A stretch of DNA of 64,000 bases from Sipunculus nudus (taxonomy: Eukaryota > Annelida > Sipuncula > Golfingiida > Sipunculidae). Within the stretch, counting starts at the first letter, position 1, and every line of letters starts with the position of its first letter. A program made the position numbers and the translations under genes. The notes under the pieces are model-generated. The model searched no databases. It saw only the letters and a program-made list of their open reading frames with translations, and was not told the origin of the DNA. Of this stretch, positions 26,107 through 41,494 are shown in pieces. Location: the NCBI GenBank assembly GCA_026874595.1, contig CM049308.1, positions 51,591,124 to 51,655,123 of the forward strand, given 5' to 3'.

Positions 26107-29100
26107 AGTAGTGCGAGCGCCTGCCATGATCCACGCTGTCTTTGGCATACATTGTTACACATTGGAACTGAGTATGTTCACCATAATTCCGAAATTCTGG
26201 ACTTAAATCATACCTTTTCATTTATATTTTGCATGAAATCCTAGGTTTTAAGGCAATATTGGGACATTATCTGTTATTATGCTGGTTTAACAGCTATATC
26301 CCTTTTTCAGGAACGACACATGTTGCTTCCGAAAGCATTTTAATTATTAAGCCATGTGTAATGTTTGCAAAAGGTGTCCTCAAAAGTAAGTAATATATGC
26401 AAGGATATTATCCTGCACATTTGTGTTTAACACGGCTTAAAGAAAGAAAAGTAATATTAATAATTTACAATAAGACAATGCGATGAAAATATTGAAACAG
26501 CACATAGGTGCTCATTAATGTAGGCGTATTGATGATTCAGGCACACACCTTTACAAAACAGAACAAACCTTGTGTTTATATCTATAACCTAGAACCCTTA
26601 AGTGGGGTACCTGTCCTGTTCAGCATATTGTATGTACACACGGACTTTAAATATCGGGCGCCGTTTGACATTATAAAGTGTTAAACAACTCAGTGTATAA
26701 TATCGTGAAAGTCAGTATATCACATCAGCTCGTGCTATATATATTAAACTCTTCACTTAAAAGAAATTTGACTTTGACTAAATTGTTTCCTGAGAGCATT
26801 TAAATACTCAGTCTTTGACTGTTCGTCTAAGAAAACTAGAGCTGTAACTAAATGCGCATGCAAATCGTTGTACACTGTAGCTCAGAAATTATTCATATAC
26901 TGTTCATATACAAAACGAATTAAAACAGTAGTTCAAAATCAGTTGCAATGAATTTCATTTTAATTCAGAAGTTTTTCACATGTATATGGTAAAGCATATT
27001 TATAGCTTATTGTCTCCACAAATAAATATTAAGCGGAATCGTACCTTCGTACATAGTGGAAGATAATAGAAAAAAATCATAAAAAATAAATTTCATCAAG
27101 ATTTTATTAATATCATTTATTATCATATCTAGATCATCGATTCATTCACAAACATTTTATTCTACTCGTAATGGGAAAATGCTACATATTATATCTCCAA
27201 ACATATACTGCGATTACATCATTATTCGTTTGCATTTTTTTTTAATAATTGTTCCCCTATTAAAAAGAAAATCATGTGCAGCATTATATATTACATAATT
27301 AGAATTGTATTAAATGTATATACACCTGACATCTTTTGCGTATATCGGGATCAGGTCTTTATCACCAAGGCAACACCTCCTTGAGGTGCCATTTAATTCT
27401 ATCGCGCAGAACTAAATTTGAATTCAGTTGAAAAACTCGTAACAGCCGCTATGTTACTCTTTGAGTCGCACCGTGTGTGATAAATATTTATGATCGAACA
27501 CTGGAACGTCAGTGAATGCACCGCAATTAGTTACGGATATCCCCTATACTATAGCGTCGCCATGGTCCGGATCTAGTCAGGCAGCATTTATATTCTTTGA
27601 CATTCGCTAGAGAATTGAGCAATTAAGTTGTCCTTGACGAGCAGGGTGCCTGTGTAATCATTTCATTAGGGAGGATTTAACGTCAAGTCTGAGTGTGACT
27701 GCCCGCCTTCCAGGAAGGACCAGCTCGCGTTCCCATCAGCCCGGGGCTACCGGAAGTGAGCTGCCGTTTGGTCGTTCCTGTTATTATAATGAGCTGTAAA
27801 CAGAGCTCAGATCAGGCTTAATAATGACGATATGATAATTACACAGAGTATGACACAGTAGGATTATTAATGCTTGTTTAAATACTGTACTTAGATATTA
27901 ATCTAATTGTTTAAAATATGGGACTTTATCATTAATCTCATACAATCATTATTGTAATAAAAAATGACAATCTGCACAACTGCATGAAATCTCGAGACGT
28001 GTGTATTATAAGCCTTTAAAATTAAAGTCGCACTACTTAGTCCATTCTTTGGGTTATAACAATTTTGATAATTATCCAAAGATCTAAAAATGAATTGATA
28101 AAATAATAAAATGAGTTGAAATTATTATAAATTGTTATTAGTTATAAATGTACAGCTGTACAACACATTTACATGATAGAAAAAAGCTTTATTCGTGCTT
28201 ATGTGTAAAGGTTGATACCTATGTTATGTTTTCTGCTATAGCTTGAATGTGCATCTGCATACGTATATGTGCAAAACTGTTTTATCAATGAATGTGCATT
28301 TTACTTGCTGCAGTATACAACCACAGATACACAAGTATGAAGATACATATTTATGGAGTTAACTTCTTAAAGTTTATATAACAGTATATTTATTACATAT
28401 GATTTTTGGGTTTGTTTCTTCACACTGCATACCAATTAAATGAATTTATATCATAGCAGTTATTAAGTATATACAAACATCGTGACCTTCAATTTAAATA
28501 ATTTTTTGCGAATGACGAATTCATGCCTCATAAGAGAACCAATTCGCCCATGTAGGTGTTCTAAAGATAGCGAAAACAGCCTCTGTTTCCAAGCATTTCT
28601 GAGCAGTTACATACGTGATATAGGCATGTGAAGGGATATACTATTAACACAAGAAAAGTAATGTGAAATAGAATCGTTGGCCTGGGGGAGTCACGAGCGG
28701 TCCTTTGACCGGAGGAACACTATAATTGACAGTTGGTAGGCGAGAGTTTAACCAAATATTTAAACTTGTCAGGTTATATTAAAAAGGTCATTCGTTGAGT
28801 TGACCAGGCGAACATGATAAGTGTCTATGCTGTTCATGGTCTTCATATCTTACTCAGCGCCCCAGGGGCAACCTTTCACCTCTGGATCTGTTTCTCCGTG
28901 CCTGTTGGTCGTTTGATACATAGAGTCAAATAGAGAACCGCCATAGGCGCATGATAAACGCGTTCAAACCCGTTCGGTCTGCGCGTGTTCGGTGCTATGT
29001 GAATGTATGATGTATGATATACAAGATCCTTAATGAATGTCCTGGCACACTGGGTGAGAATTTATTAGATTTTATGCGTGCCTCATCTTTTGTTGGCGTG

Positions 29101-29550
29101 AGATGCCTGCCCGAGGTGAATATAACTGCCTGGCCGTGTCCTACACGCAGCCATCCTTGTCGCTTCAGTGCGGTATCGGTCATGCGCTCAGCACTGAATA
29201 GTAAAACCAACAAACAATCATCTCAGGTGTGACGGGTTCATTAATTTGATCACAGTCCGGATTATAAGAAAGTTTCTCCCACGGTAAACAGAAAAGAAGT
29301 ATAGCTACATTAAATTTCTAATACACATTCTTATCAATGTGAACGTGCAGCCTTCATTTAAGAAACACAAATATACGCGAATATTGCCCATACAACAGAA
29401 TAAGCAATATGGTAAGTGTAAGACATTGTATCTGATTATTATCAGCATAATTATACTATGTCGAGTTAGAAACCACAAAACTAGTGTTACAGTGATTTTT
29501 TTTTTCAAATAGAGTTTTCACACATTAATACGAATCTTTTACAAAATACT

Positions 29551-29554
<4 letters not shown>

Positions 29555-29610
<56 letters not shown>

Positions 29611-29632
29611 TATATATATATATAATTAAATA
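29555..29632. repeat. (TA)n microsatellite with AATTAAA interruptions
   Basis: (TA)n of about 25 units, then two copies of a TA-run plus AATTAAA. Confidence 0.9.
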
Positions 29633-31280
29633 TGTTAATACTGTTCGATAAGCATGTCATAAGTGTAAAATAATATATCTGGTTATTATAAGCATAATTA
29701 TACCTTGTCCAGTTAGATCCCACACAACTGACACACCGACTGATTTCAAACAGATTTCTCGCAAATTATAATACTCATATTATTACGCAATCTTTCATAC
29801 AATACCATTGTTTAAATAAATACCATAAAACGGTGATTTTATATATACGGCCGACGTTACTCTATCTATAAGTTTTGTAAGGTCTGTGTATAAGAGACTA
29901 GGAAGCTGTATTGATGTAAAAACGTTTGAAAATTTACATGACAAAGGCATGGACCTGAGATCTAATTCATCATATCAGATTATGCGACCTTTTGTTAAAA
30001 TATATTCATTAAGCATGACTAAGTAAAATGATTTTTTTAAATCCCCCCATTAACTTATACATGAAAAAATAATATACAATAAATGTATATATACAATATT
30101 ATATAGGCCTATACAGTATAATATATATAATATATATATGAATAATTAAAGGGGTAAATTAAACGTGTTACATTATATGTGCATGTATACACGAACAGAT
30201 ATGCTATTCGTGTTTTTGAGAGTGTTATGTATTTTTTTTTCAAAATAAAAAAAGTAAATTTTTGTGAGTTTTTATGTCTATATAGGTTATGTCGAATGCC
30301 AGCTTTGACACAGCTTCGTCGTCATTCGTTTATTATTCACAATAATGGTATTTTGTTGGACCATTGTGGAATGAAGGTCAAGTTGTTTTGTATAGGATGG
30401 TGGACGCGGGTTACCGCGGGGACAAAAGCCGAACCTGGCCGATTCCATGGAGACTGAGAGGCTCAAAATGGAAGGGATCGATTAGTAAATCTATCGACGG
30501 AGTCCCGTAACCTGATCCGGCCAAACCGCTTATTATCAGTATTTGAGGGGCAGGCGGACAGCGGGTTGTGGGGTTAGTTCTCACGTATACGCGCAAGACC
30601 ACTTCCGACTCTTGCGTTAGAACTGGGTTTTAGATCAATCAAAACTACCGCTGTCAACATTTCGTATATGTGAGACACTTTATATTTTCGGTCACACACA
30701 TAACAGTTGCTTGAAAATTCAGGAAACCACCACGCAGGCAGTAAATACAACGTAAATGAATGTTTAATATGTTTGAAAGGGTAGGAAGGTTTGTTTTTGT
30801 GGTTGGTTGTTAAGCTGTACCGCTGCCGAGTGTACGTTTGAGAGATCGAAGCCCGGGCCCACTATGGAGTGCTTCCGCAGCTGTGAAGAGCTCCCCTAAT
30901 TGTCCATACATTCGGTAAACTATGAGTAAAAACTCTTCATTATCATTGTTAGCTCACACAGATCAATATTATGCGAGGTGTCACTTTACCAGGTCTGCCT
31001 GAAGCACACAGGAAAAAAAATCCGATGTTCTTTAAACCTTACAAAAGCCCACAATAGACGCATGTTGACAGGGAGTTCCGGGCGACATCGTGCAATTGCC
31101 AGTACCGCATACGAAAATAAATCTCTGTCTATCATACCTAACTGGGCTGTGTCCACTGGGAAATACTGATGGTAACAAGCATCACAGTATATATATGGAT
31201 AAAAAGCACTTTTTTATAATAAGATCGTACGATTGCGAAGAGGGTCGCGATGTGCAGCCAAATGTTTATTGTGATGAATC

Positions 31281-31327
<47 letters not shown>

Positions 31328-31410
31328 CGATAATAATAATAATTCGATAATAATTATAATAATAATAAATTCGATAAAAATAATAATACTAATAGTAATA
31401 ATAATAATTT
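31281..31410. repeat. imperfect (TAA)n microsatellite
   Basis: A pure TAA tract of about 15 units is followed by degenerate units with several TTCGATAA interruptions. Confidence 0.9.
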
Positions 31411-31825
31411 AGACATGCATGTGTAGTTTTTGTGCAAGTGTATGATGACATATAAATCTGAACATATATTTTTTATAATAAAAAAATAACCAAAATACAA
31501 AAAATTACCTTATAAGAATATCATTATTCAAAAATTAAATGCAACGTCGTTTTAGGTGAATTTGGGACATTTTCTTAAATTACATAGTAGAAATTATATT
31601 ATAAAACTACATTTTTAAAAGTGTGAGTGTTAAACGATAATTATATAGTTTTATCACTGACTCTTTCTAATTTAAGTTTATTTAGTTACCTCTTGTAGGG
31701 TAAGGCTCAGTAAAGTTAAGAAATCATATTCATTTTTACCTAAAGCAATACTTGAAAAAAAAAGTAAATACGGCCCGGTCACATGACACAAGGTAACGTG
31801 ATACCCAGGTTAATTCACGAAGACT

Positions 31826-31840
31826 CCCATAGGGGGCGCT
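31826..31840 (+). promoter_or_regulatory. CTCF-like motif
   Basis: Reads CCCATAGGGGGCGCT. The core matches AGRKGGCRS, with two mismatches upstream. An 18-bp perfect palindrome (CCGAGACC, TG, GGTCTCGG) lies just downstream near 31850-31867. Confidence 0.4.
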
Positions 31841-32111
31841 TGGTGTTGACCGAGACCTGGGTCTCGGCACATATGCAAGAAATCCGGATGCCGGATCTAA
31901 CATGTGGAAATTACATTAACGCAACAGCTGGCGGGGTTTAGAGTCTTTTTTCAGGCTGTACAGGCTACTGAGAACAATACGTTACAGTTACATCCGCAAT
32001 AACCCCGCCCAGACCGTAAACAGTCGTGTGAGCTTGAGAAACAGCGTCTGTTGAATCAGTTATGACGCCATCTAGGTCAAGCAATGCGTACATGACGTCA
32101 TTATGGCATGA

Positions 32112-32112
32112 C

Positions 32113-32149
<37 letters not shown>

Positions 32150-32195
32150 TAATAATAATAATAATAACAATAATAAATTTAAGTAATAATAATAA
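32112..32195. repeat. imperfect (TAA)n microsatellite
   Basis: About 25 TAA-type units with TGA and CAA interruptions. Confidence 0.9.
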
Positions 32196-34747
32196 AGTAA
32201 TTTATACATCCTGCATGTTTCTCCCTTATTTCATGTGTAACGCTTAAGACCAAGCGTTATGTTTCACTAATAGTAAGATTAATTAAGTGTTATTATAAGA
32301 AATACGAAATATCTCTATAACTTTCCTTAAATCTTAAGCATTGACACTGATAGGGTTTGAAAACTATCAGCATTGTTAAGGCACACCATTGTTAAGAACA
32401 CAGCAGTACTGTTTTCATTGCCTTTAAGTACATAAGCCGGGATAAACGAGGACTTCACGGCCAGATAATCGAGGTTTGAGATCACTTCTCGAATCCAGCC
32501 TGCAGCATTTGTTCCCCGTCAGTCAACAGTCACAACACTGCTATCAGGGCTCCTGGCAAAGTTAATTATTTTTCGGCGATATCTCAATATTCCTTAGCGT
32601 TTCTTGATAAGACAGCGGGTATTAGTGTAGCGTTTCAGCAGGATCTGTTCTGGCCGAGATAATTAAAACGACCTCTGAGTACAGCCTTGTGCCCGCATCT
32701 CCCGCTGACGTTCATTTTGTTTTGCGCGAGGAGCTTTGCTTGTTTTCTGGTGGGTATCAGATTTCAGGTGACGGCACTAAACATATGCGCCCATCATTTG
32801 ATACTGTAGCACTTCATCCGTAGGTATTCTCAGGCCTGCGGTGGTTGTCGGCGCGAAGATCGGCCCAGTAATCTACGTCCGGGAAAAACTGTATCTTCAC
32901 CACCCAATTAATTATGCTTTAGTTTTAAACCTTTGTAATTGCCATGCCACGTTAGCAGTCCCAGATGGCCCCGCTGCCGATTAAGCCTAAGTAACCAGCA
33001 CACGTTCTGTGTGAGCTCGTCTTGAATAGCGCGGGATGACCAGATTTGAAGAGGAAAGAACAGCGCGATTAGATCTAATCAAAGGTTGTCTGGTCGAGCA
33101 AAACAAAGAACTGACGCTGCTGATAGACTAATAAGCAAGTTTATGTAACCGTGAGCGCGCCTGGCTTCCATCAGCTCGTTACAAGCAGAAAGAACTTTTC
33201 AGGCCTTCTGGGCCATTGCAGATTTTTGTCTGTCCTACGGGCAGCAGGGCAGGACCAGAAAAAGAGCACACGCATGCCCTCTGACAATTACCGGCATATA
33301 AAACCTGTAGGCTGAACTACGCTCGTATAGGAAGGAATGCAACATGTGCCTTAAACTCGAGCTCTGGAAATAAAAACGAACTACAAACGTTTCGTGTACC
33401 AGCTCAGACCGTTCTGGGAATACAGAAGAGCTGGTAAGCAGGTTGGCTTCGGCCATTGTTTACTTTCGGATGCTCTCCAAGAGAACATGTGTTTATCAAG
33501 AAATTAAAAGCAAGGCAGTGTTTGCTCAGCAGTTTGGGCGAATCAATGCGATTAGGTTTGAAGCAGGGTTAGTGGTATATAGGCAATAGAGCGGGTCTGA
33601 CTGCGGGCTCCACGCCCCCGTGCCACGCGGGGTCGCGAGACGTGTGTGAGGCCAGACAATCTGGGGCCATTTAGCGAAACAGGACCCCACCACGGCCCGA
33701 CAAGCGTGCCATCCCTTTTAACCAGTTTTTCTTACTGACAGTAAATAACCATCCTATGTATGCATATAGGAAGCATTGCCACATAAACACCGACCCATTA
33801 TCGCGCGGCATGCGCCCGCTGTTTTGCCGAATTTAAAGGGTTTAAAAGCACTTCTTTCAACATATCCGGCACGATGTCTTCCTCGGTTCTCCTTTCACTT
33901 GCCGCGTCACACCACTCTTCTCAACCCTATATTCCCCTTGCGCCGGTAATCCTAGCGTTCACGTGTTAATGTTTTTCAGGAAATAAATAATTTGCTATGA
34001 TGAGTTGCATGAACAGCATGAAAAAAAATACAAAGGGACGTTAGCATGATAAACTTGGCGATATTATGGAACTGGTTATCTTAAACGCAAATGTGTTTTA
34101 CAAGAAAGGGCCATCCCGGGATCAGAACACGCACTTTTATACCATGCTGATTTATTAAAAAAAAGAGTTTGCCATGTAAGGTCTTCGTCTATTCACTAAT
34201 GTATTGCAAAAAATTAAAAACATACAATTTTATTTTAAGAGTTTGTTTTCGTCTGTTAATTATGTGTTGTTCTAAACGTACGTTAAAAAATTTTGATGCA
34301 TGTTCAGCTATTTATTCGGATTTGTCTTGAATATATTTAGACAGAACTTTGTATTTTTATTTCAGATATTCATGTACATGCAGTTTGAGGTCACTATAAG
34401 TTAAGATAACACAGGAAGCCATGATAACCCAAGAACAATAGCAGTATCAACATTAGGCCACATAGTACTAAAACTTTACAAAATCAAGGCAAAGGTTAAA
34501 CCATAAAGATATAATAGTGTTTGCCTCGTGGTTTTGTACATACGTAAATAGATTCTAGAGAACCACTAAACAGAAAGTGATGTTACCCGGATGCAATTTA
34601 AGTTGCACTTGTTCATATTAAATATTTGAGGTTGTAATCTTTTGTCAAAGCATATTTAATTAAAGTTAAGGATTAGATGAGAAAGAATAGAATTAGGAGT
34701 GATGGTTCTGGAGGCACGTGGTTTCTGGGACCCGTGTGGGATTTATT

Positions 34748-34764
34748 GGGTGGGAGGGGGAGGG
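34748..34764 (+). other. G-quadruplex motif with 1-nt loops
   Basis: GGG, GGG, GGGGG and GGG runs are separated by single T, A and A. Single-base loops predict a stable parallel quadruplex. It lies in the 28-kb intron within a moderate-GC block. Confidence 0.65.
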
Positions 34765-36230
34765 TACTAGTAAACTTTCTCCAGCGAAGCCATTCAGCGC
34801 ATAAGTGAGTCAGTTTACAAACACGCGCCGACATCCGGCGGTTATACCGCGGCCCATCTCGTGACAAGGATCTCACCCAGCTCACAAATCAGATCTGACA
34901 GCTCTTGCTGGACAGCAACAGCTGGGTCTGTGCGGCCTGGGACCCCTGAAACAATTACGTCACATCCTAATGTCCGTGCCACACCGAACTCGGTGTTCAC
35001 TCTCCAATTATCCCATCCCTAACAGTGACCACGGAGTCACTTGAGCAATTAAGCTAATGTTAGGGAAAAGGTGACGGAGATGACGGCATGGCTGCTCTTT
35101 AGACTAGATGTGTTTGTAACGATTATTTGACCTCCTCCTTAAATGGCTTTTAATTGAACAAAAGCAATGACTACTCAATAGTTAACCGGCCCCGCATCCC
35201 AGGAGGGCAGCGCTAAATAAATGTCTTAAACAAATGTCAGCAATAAGGGCAAACATGTATGTTCCTACCCCGATCATTTTGGGAGATTTACAAACCCCGC
35301 TGGCCCGTCCTGAGCAAAATCACTGTGCCTATATTTACTCCGTCTAACAGAAATGATGCTGGCTTAAGCCGATCTATCGTATACATTCAAACCGGCATAT
35401 ACCTCCTGAGTGGTCGCGCTTTTCAAAATATTGACACAGGAGGAACTGGCCACATCGATTTAAGGACCAGTACTTGAAGACGTGGTTTTAACACGCCCTG
35501 CCATTGATGGCTGTGTTAGCGGGATCTCAAAATGAACAATCACGATCGATTTATAACTAGCCCTGTCTGGCCCCTCTCCTTCACGGGCTGCAATTCCTGT
35601 CGCAATCTACATTAACTACTCTTAATTAATTATGCTATATCAACAGTTATCCGTCCCCGGGGGCACACTGATTCAGGCTTCGGGAGTTCCATACTTCTCA
35701 TTTATCAATGTCACTGATCATCAACTCCCTCCAGGTTTAATCTGTGCCGGCTTGGCGCTCTCCAGCAAGGGCTCTTTTAAATATATTTATATATATGCGC
35801 TTAGATAATATATCTATAAAAGATAATATAGAAATAATAAAAAGTAGATAATATCTATGAAAACAGTCAGACAAAATTGATAATTAAATACATGGCCAGC
35901 CAGCTGAGCTCATAAATACATGCTTATGTTGTGAAGATTAAGTACTGACACGTGATGTGTTTGTCTGGTATCACATTTTCTTGTGTGGAAGAAAATCCCG
36001 CCTTTAGGTCAGAGCTCCCTTGGTCAAAAGCATCCTAAGTTGTACACCGAAACCTGCTGCCCCTTTATAATGTACAGTGCCCTTCAATGAACGAAACTAG
36101 AGGAATACTCCGAAAGTGACAATTTAATGATCTTTATTGAAATTTGCAATATTCTTCATATCGCGTTTATGTGACAAAACTAAAATTTTAGATATCTACA
36201 ATGATAATGGTCAGTTCTTAACTCTCACGA

Positions 36231-36234
<4 letters not shown>

Positions 36235-36283
<49 letters not shown>
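36235..36283. repeat. (TA)n microsatellite
   Basis: About 24 TA units. Confidence 0.95.
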
Positions 36284-36285
<2 letters not shown>

Positions 36286-36597
36286 CGATACCCTTAGAGA
36301 CATAGCAGATCGGCTCAGATATTGCATCTGTATAAACTGACATATTTAATACAGCGTGACTGGACGCCTGAATATTTGTTCATGTTGTGTGGAACTTTGT
36401 GATATTTATTCATATATTCAATGTCTCTGTATTTTGTGCTCAAAAACTGATTGCATCATCTGTTCACAGTTCATTCACACTATCTGAATATTATTTAACT
36501 TATATAAAATCTGTGAATGTTAAGACTCGCATATACGTGATAAAATGCAGAATATTGCAAATTTCAATTAAAATCCATTTAATTCTCACTTTCGTAG

Positions 36598-36651
<54 letters not shown>
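36598..36651. repeat. (TA)n microsatellite
   Basis: About 27 TA units. Confidence 0.95.
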
Positions 36652-36653
<2 letters not shown>

Positions 36654-36751
36654 TATATTCTGTAGAAGGTGCTTGTTTTATATTTCCAACTCCTATATTA
36701 CTTCTAAATTTTCTAATATTCTATTATTTCATAATTATTATTGTTTAATCG

Positions 36752-36755
<4 letters not shown>

Positions 36756-36794
<39 letters not shown>

Positions 36795-36906
36795 GTTAAT
36801 GTATCGGTCTATCTGACAGGTATTTACGTCATTAACTGTTATGACAAAGTGGATTATGTGCCTGCGAGCACACACACACACACACATACACACACACATA
36901 TATATA
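36756..36906. repeat. (TA)n and (CA)n microsatellites
   Basis: (TA)n covers 36756-36790. An interrupted (CA)n ending in TATATA covers 36869-36906. Confidence 0.9.
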
Positions 36907-36954
36907 CATCCCAAGCCCCTCCCACAAAGGGCACCGTGGACCTAACGCACACTC

Positions 36955-37167
36955 GGTAAAAAATAATAACTTCATCCAGCGAGAAACTTGCTGGTCTGTG
37001 ATTCAGTGTGTCGCGGGGATTCACTGTGTGTGAGCACGGAGTGAAAAGACTCGTCTAACTTTGTTGTTGTTGTAAATGTCACCAACTGGACCGACTACAA
37101 ATCGTGCCTACCTGATATAATCAACAAGTGAACCATCAATCTTAACAACGAGGACTCGTTACGGAAG
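36955..37167 (+). promoter_or_regulatory. six1/2: candidate alternative non-coding first exon of Six1/2
   Basis: A consensus donor GGAAG|GTAAGC lies at 37167/37168. An AT-rich TATA-like element (AAAAATAATAA) lies near 36958, with initiator-like TCAGTG and TCACTG sequences about 40-65 bp further on. Spliced to the acceptor at 39534, the frame is closed by TAA at 37143-37145 and no in-frame ATG precedes 39588. This exon would therefore be untranslated and would give the 311-residue protein. One short upstream ORF starts near 37075. This is inference from splice signals; no transcript is available. Confidence 0.35.
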
Positions 37168-38789
37168 GTAAGCTCGTCTGTATCACAGCGGCGCGTCATT
37201 CACAGACACGGTCCCCGATATACTAATAATAAACTCGTCCCCGAGGACAATACAACAGCGCGGGCCCAGTAGAATTTAAGGGTTGCCGTCATTAGTTTAT
37301 CATCGAGCAGTAAAAGACCGGGGACAATGACTGATTATTTTCTCACCGATGACATACCAACAGAGAGGAGTGGCTGGCTTAGTTCCTGCATTCTTGTAGC
37401 ATCAATTCAGGCGTGGTGTCCTGCTCTTCATCTGTCAGCAGCTTGCTGATAATATCATGATAGAAACATGGCACAGCGCGCTGTCAAATCTCGAAGGCCT
37501 TCCCGCGGGACCTGGTCCGACTTTAAACGACCCGCCGCTGACCGGAACTCCGAGGCTTTCCTCGACTTTTCCCGTTCGGCTGTTTATGCAAAGATAACGG
37601 TGGGCTCAGGTTTCCATGTGTCGTTTGCGACACTTGAGGCTCGTGAAAGGTTGACACTTTGTCTTGATAAATGACTCGACGGTTCAGCGACTGGTAAACC
37701 TTTCATAGTGGCTACGGACAACCTGGGCACCTTAAACAACGCGCATAAAGCATGGTGTCAGGACCGGCCGGCAGGTGCTCCAAACCAACACTCAAAACCC
37801 GACAAATGTCCATACTGCCGTCATCAGAGAACATATAAAGATTACGCCTGCATGGTGTGCTGAACTCCCATCACTCAATTAGCCTACCATGTAGGTCCGG
37901 TTACCTGATACTCTCAAAACAACCCACCTTAAACCAACCAAGCAGTTACGCAACCAGTGTAATCCTTATTTTAGTTTTACACGTCCTTAATGAGCACGGA
38001 GTAGGTACTCCTGACTTGCCAATAACGGCTACTGTTTTGGCTGATTTAATTATGTCAAACCATTTAAACTATTCAAAGCACTCGTTTATTCTTTTCATTT
38101 GTAGAATCAACCTATTATTCAAGGTATTCTTCAGGTCAATATATCAAAAAATAATAATAATATTCAATTTAATACAAAAACTTGGCAGATGTTAGCAAAA
38201 AAGGTTTTATGATTGTTATCATTGTGTTATTATATTTCTTATGTATCTATTTTCACTTAATTCTCTCAATATGTCGTGCTAGGGAAATGCAGAAGTTAAG
38301 ATATTATACTCAATTCTCCCAGAGCTAGCTGTTGGTGATGGCGGTTTATCATACGCATTATGACAAAATAATAATTTATACATTTCAGAGGATGAGACAA
38401 CAAGCACGGAAATATCACTCCGTGTTACCGAAATGCATTTATATAGTTTACTTGTATTATGGCTACATGTATCATTTACTTGTGGATCACATCACAATAT
38501 TACTAACAGAATGTGGGCATACCAAATATATATAGGCCTACACAGACTAATTGAAAAATATATCGATAAGACAAGGGCAGTGTCACTTAACATGGGTTGT
38601 CATTTGACTTATTATTAATATCACAAAGCTCCAGTATCACCTGTTCATTTATGTTTCTTTCAAAATGGCAATAGGTTTAATTATCTTTGTGTTTTTAATG
38701 AATCATGTGGCATATCATGAAGGGGGTTTGTGAAGGTATAGCGAGAATGTTAACAATATCGACAATATACCAGGCACAATATATTGAAC

Positions 38790-38832
38790 AAACACACACG
38801 CGCGCGCACACACACCCACACACACATATATA
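38790..38832. repeat. (CA)n/(CG)n microsatellite
   Basis: CACACA with a central CGCGCGC, ending in TATATATA. Confidence 0.9.
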
Positions 38833-39373
38833 TTCATATATGTATGTTGTGATACTGCAATACATGCCACATACTTTTAAGTTAAGTCTTACAAATAAAT
38901 CTGGGATTACATTTATTTTATTGATCTTTTGTTGTTGTATAGTTTTAGGAGATATACCCTGGTGAGTGGGTGTGTGTGTTAGGCTCTCTCGTTTCCCTTC
39001 TCTGTGACCATGTTCCCCCACGTGTTTGACCCTGGTGGCTGTGCTGAGAGACTGGGGCAGCCCTAGTAGATGCTGTGTTCTGGGTCGTCATTGGTCCCGA
39101 GCCTGTGTGAACAGCAGGAGTTCACAGTTAACTTGAGTTGGCCTACTTTTCCTGTGCGCATGAATATTTATGATATGAGTTAAACGCTGCTACTGCGCCT
39201 TTATGCACCTAGAGGGAAGTTTGTGGTGAGCTTTGGACCCGCCAGACTGGTTTAGTTCTGAAAACAAGGCTTCTGTACTGCTTACAGCAAGACATGTTGT
39301 GTGTGTGTAGCGCTCTCTTGCCTATAAGTAAATTCACCACCTCTCAGCGTATCAGGTTACAGTGATTGACGTG

Positions 39374-39387
39374 GTTGCCATGGTGAC
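39374..39387 (+). promoter_or_regulatory. X-box-like (RFX) motif
   Basis: GTTGCCATGGTGAC is an imperfect inverted repeat close to the RFX consensus GTTGCCATGGNAAC. It lies about 160 bp upstream of the core Six1/2 exon. This is a motif match only. Confidence 0.4.
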
Positions 39388-39414
39388 TAATTTCTTGCAG
39401 CATTGTATGAATAT

Positions 39415-40208
<794 letters not shown>

Positions 40209-41448
40209 TAAGTTGTCAGCACTCACTCGCCACGATTTCTTAATCAGGCTTTAATCAGAGACAAGAAGCAGCCCCATCGATTACCCTGATGATTCTATGC
40301 CACTCTCTTGGATACTGTCAACTTGCCCATTCACGGTGCATCCTGTCTCCTCCAGGCTTTGTGCGTAGTCACCGTTGCTTGTTTTCCAAGCCATTTACTT
40401 GGCAAATGGACCAGAAGAAACACTTCACAGACCTCCCGTCCCTCTTATAACACTAAACACCCCTCTGGCATCACAACAACAACCATATGTACTACCTCAT
40501 TATTAACATTCACACATCCTCTTATGAACATCATTTAAGAGTTACTTTCAAATCAAATTCTGTTCTAATATTTTTAGAATACTAGGCTATTTGCTGTGAT
40601 ATCATATGTTATATTATTCAAGACCTGTCACCACATAACCTTATTCCGTGCACCAATGCACCAGAATTGTTACAAGCTGTGGAATACGGATCAATATGAA
40701 AATACTTTTTAGAACATCCATAAAGCATTAATATGGTGACAGTGGCTTTGGCAGTGGTGGTAGTGGTGGGCTTGTGTCAACGTTTCTTATTTCTTTACAC
40801 TCTCACTTATGTCTAAAATACCTTCTAAATACTAACAATCTTGTATGTGCTTAACTGTATTTATGATAGATAAAAATGTGATTATCTGTTTGCAAATATG
40901 TAAAACCAACTTTAAATTTTCAATAAACTTATCAACTCGCAAAATTCCTTTTCTTGTCACAAGATATTTAGAGATACAAATAATCCGTTGTAAGAGTGGC
41001 CTGATCTGGGTTTCTTTGTCAAAAACCTGGCTATATCTTGTGTATTTCAATATTTATACAGCTGCCTATATCAGTGTTTCAAGAATTGTTTTTAACTGGC
41101 TGTATAACATTTTGAATCACAATTTATGTTTATACCATATATTTTGTTGAAATGTGCTACTTGATGATATGTGTATAGTAAAGGAAAACTTGTGATATGT
41201 GAAATGTTTCTTAAGGGAAGTAAATACAACTGCAGTAGAGTTTATTTGTGGTTCAAAATAATAAAACTTAACATAAATGAAATAAATAAAGTTGTACCAA
41301 GGTAATAAGGTGACCAGCGCACTAACAGGCACGGAAAATAAGATTAATGAACCAGTAACTTTAAATGATATAACTCTCAGTATGTTTAGATCTCCAAATT
41401 AATCATGGAATTTCATATTATATGTGAATTGAGTTTCATATGTGACTG

Positions 41449-41449
<1 letters not shown>

Positions 41450-41492
<43 letters not shown>
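41450..41492. repeat. (AT)n microsatellite
   Basis: About 21 AT units. Confidence 0.95.
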
Positions 41493-41494
<2 letters not shown>

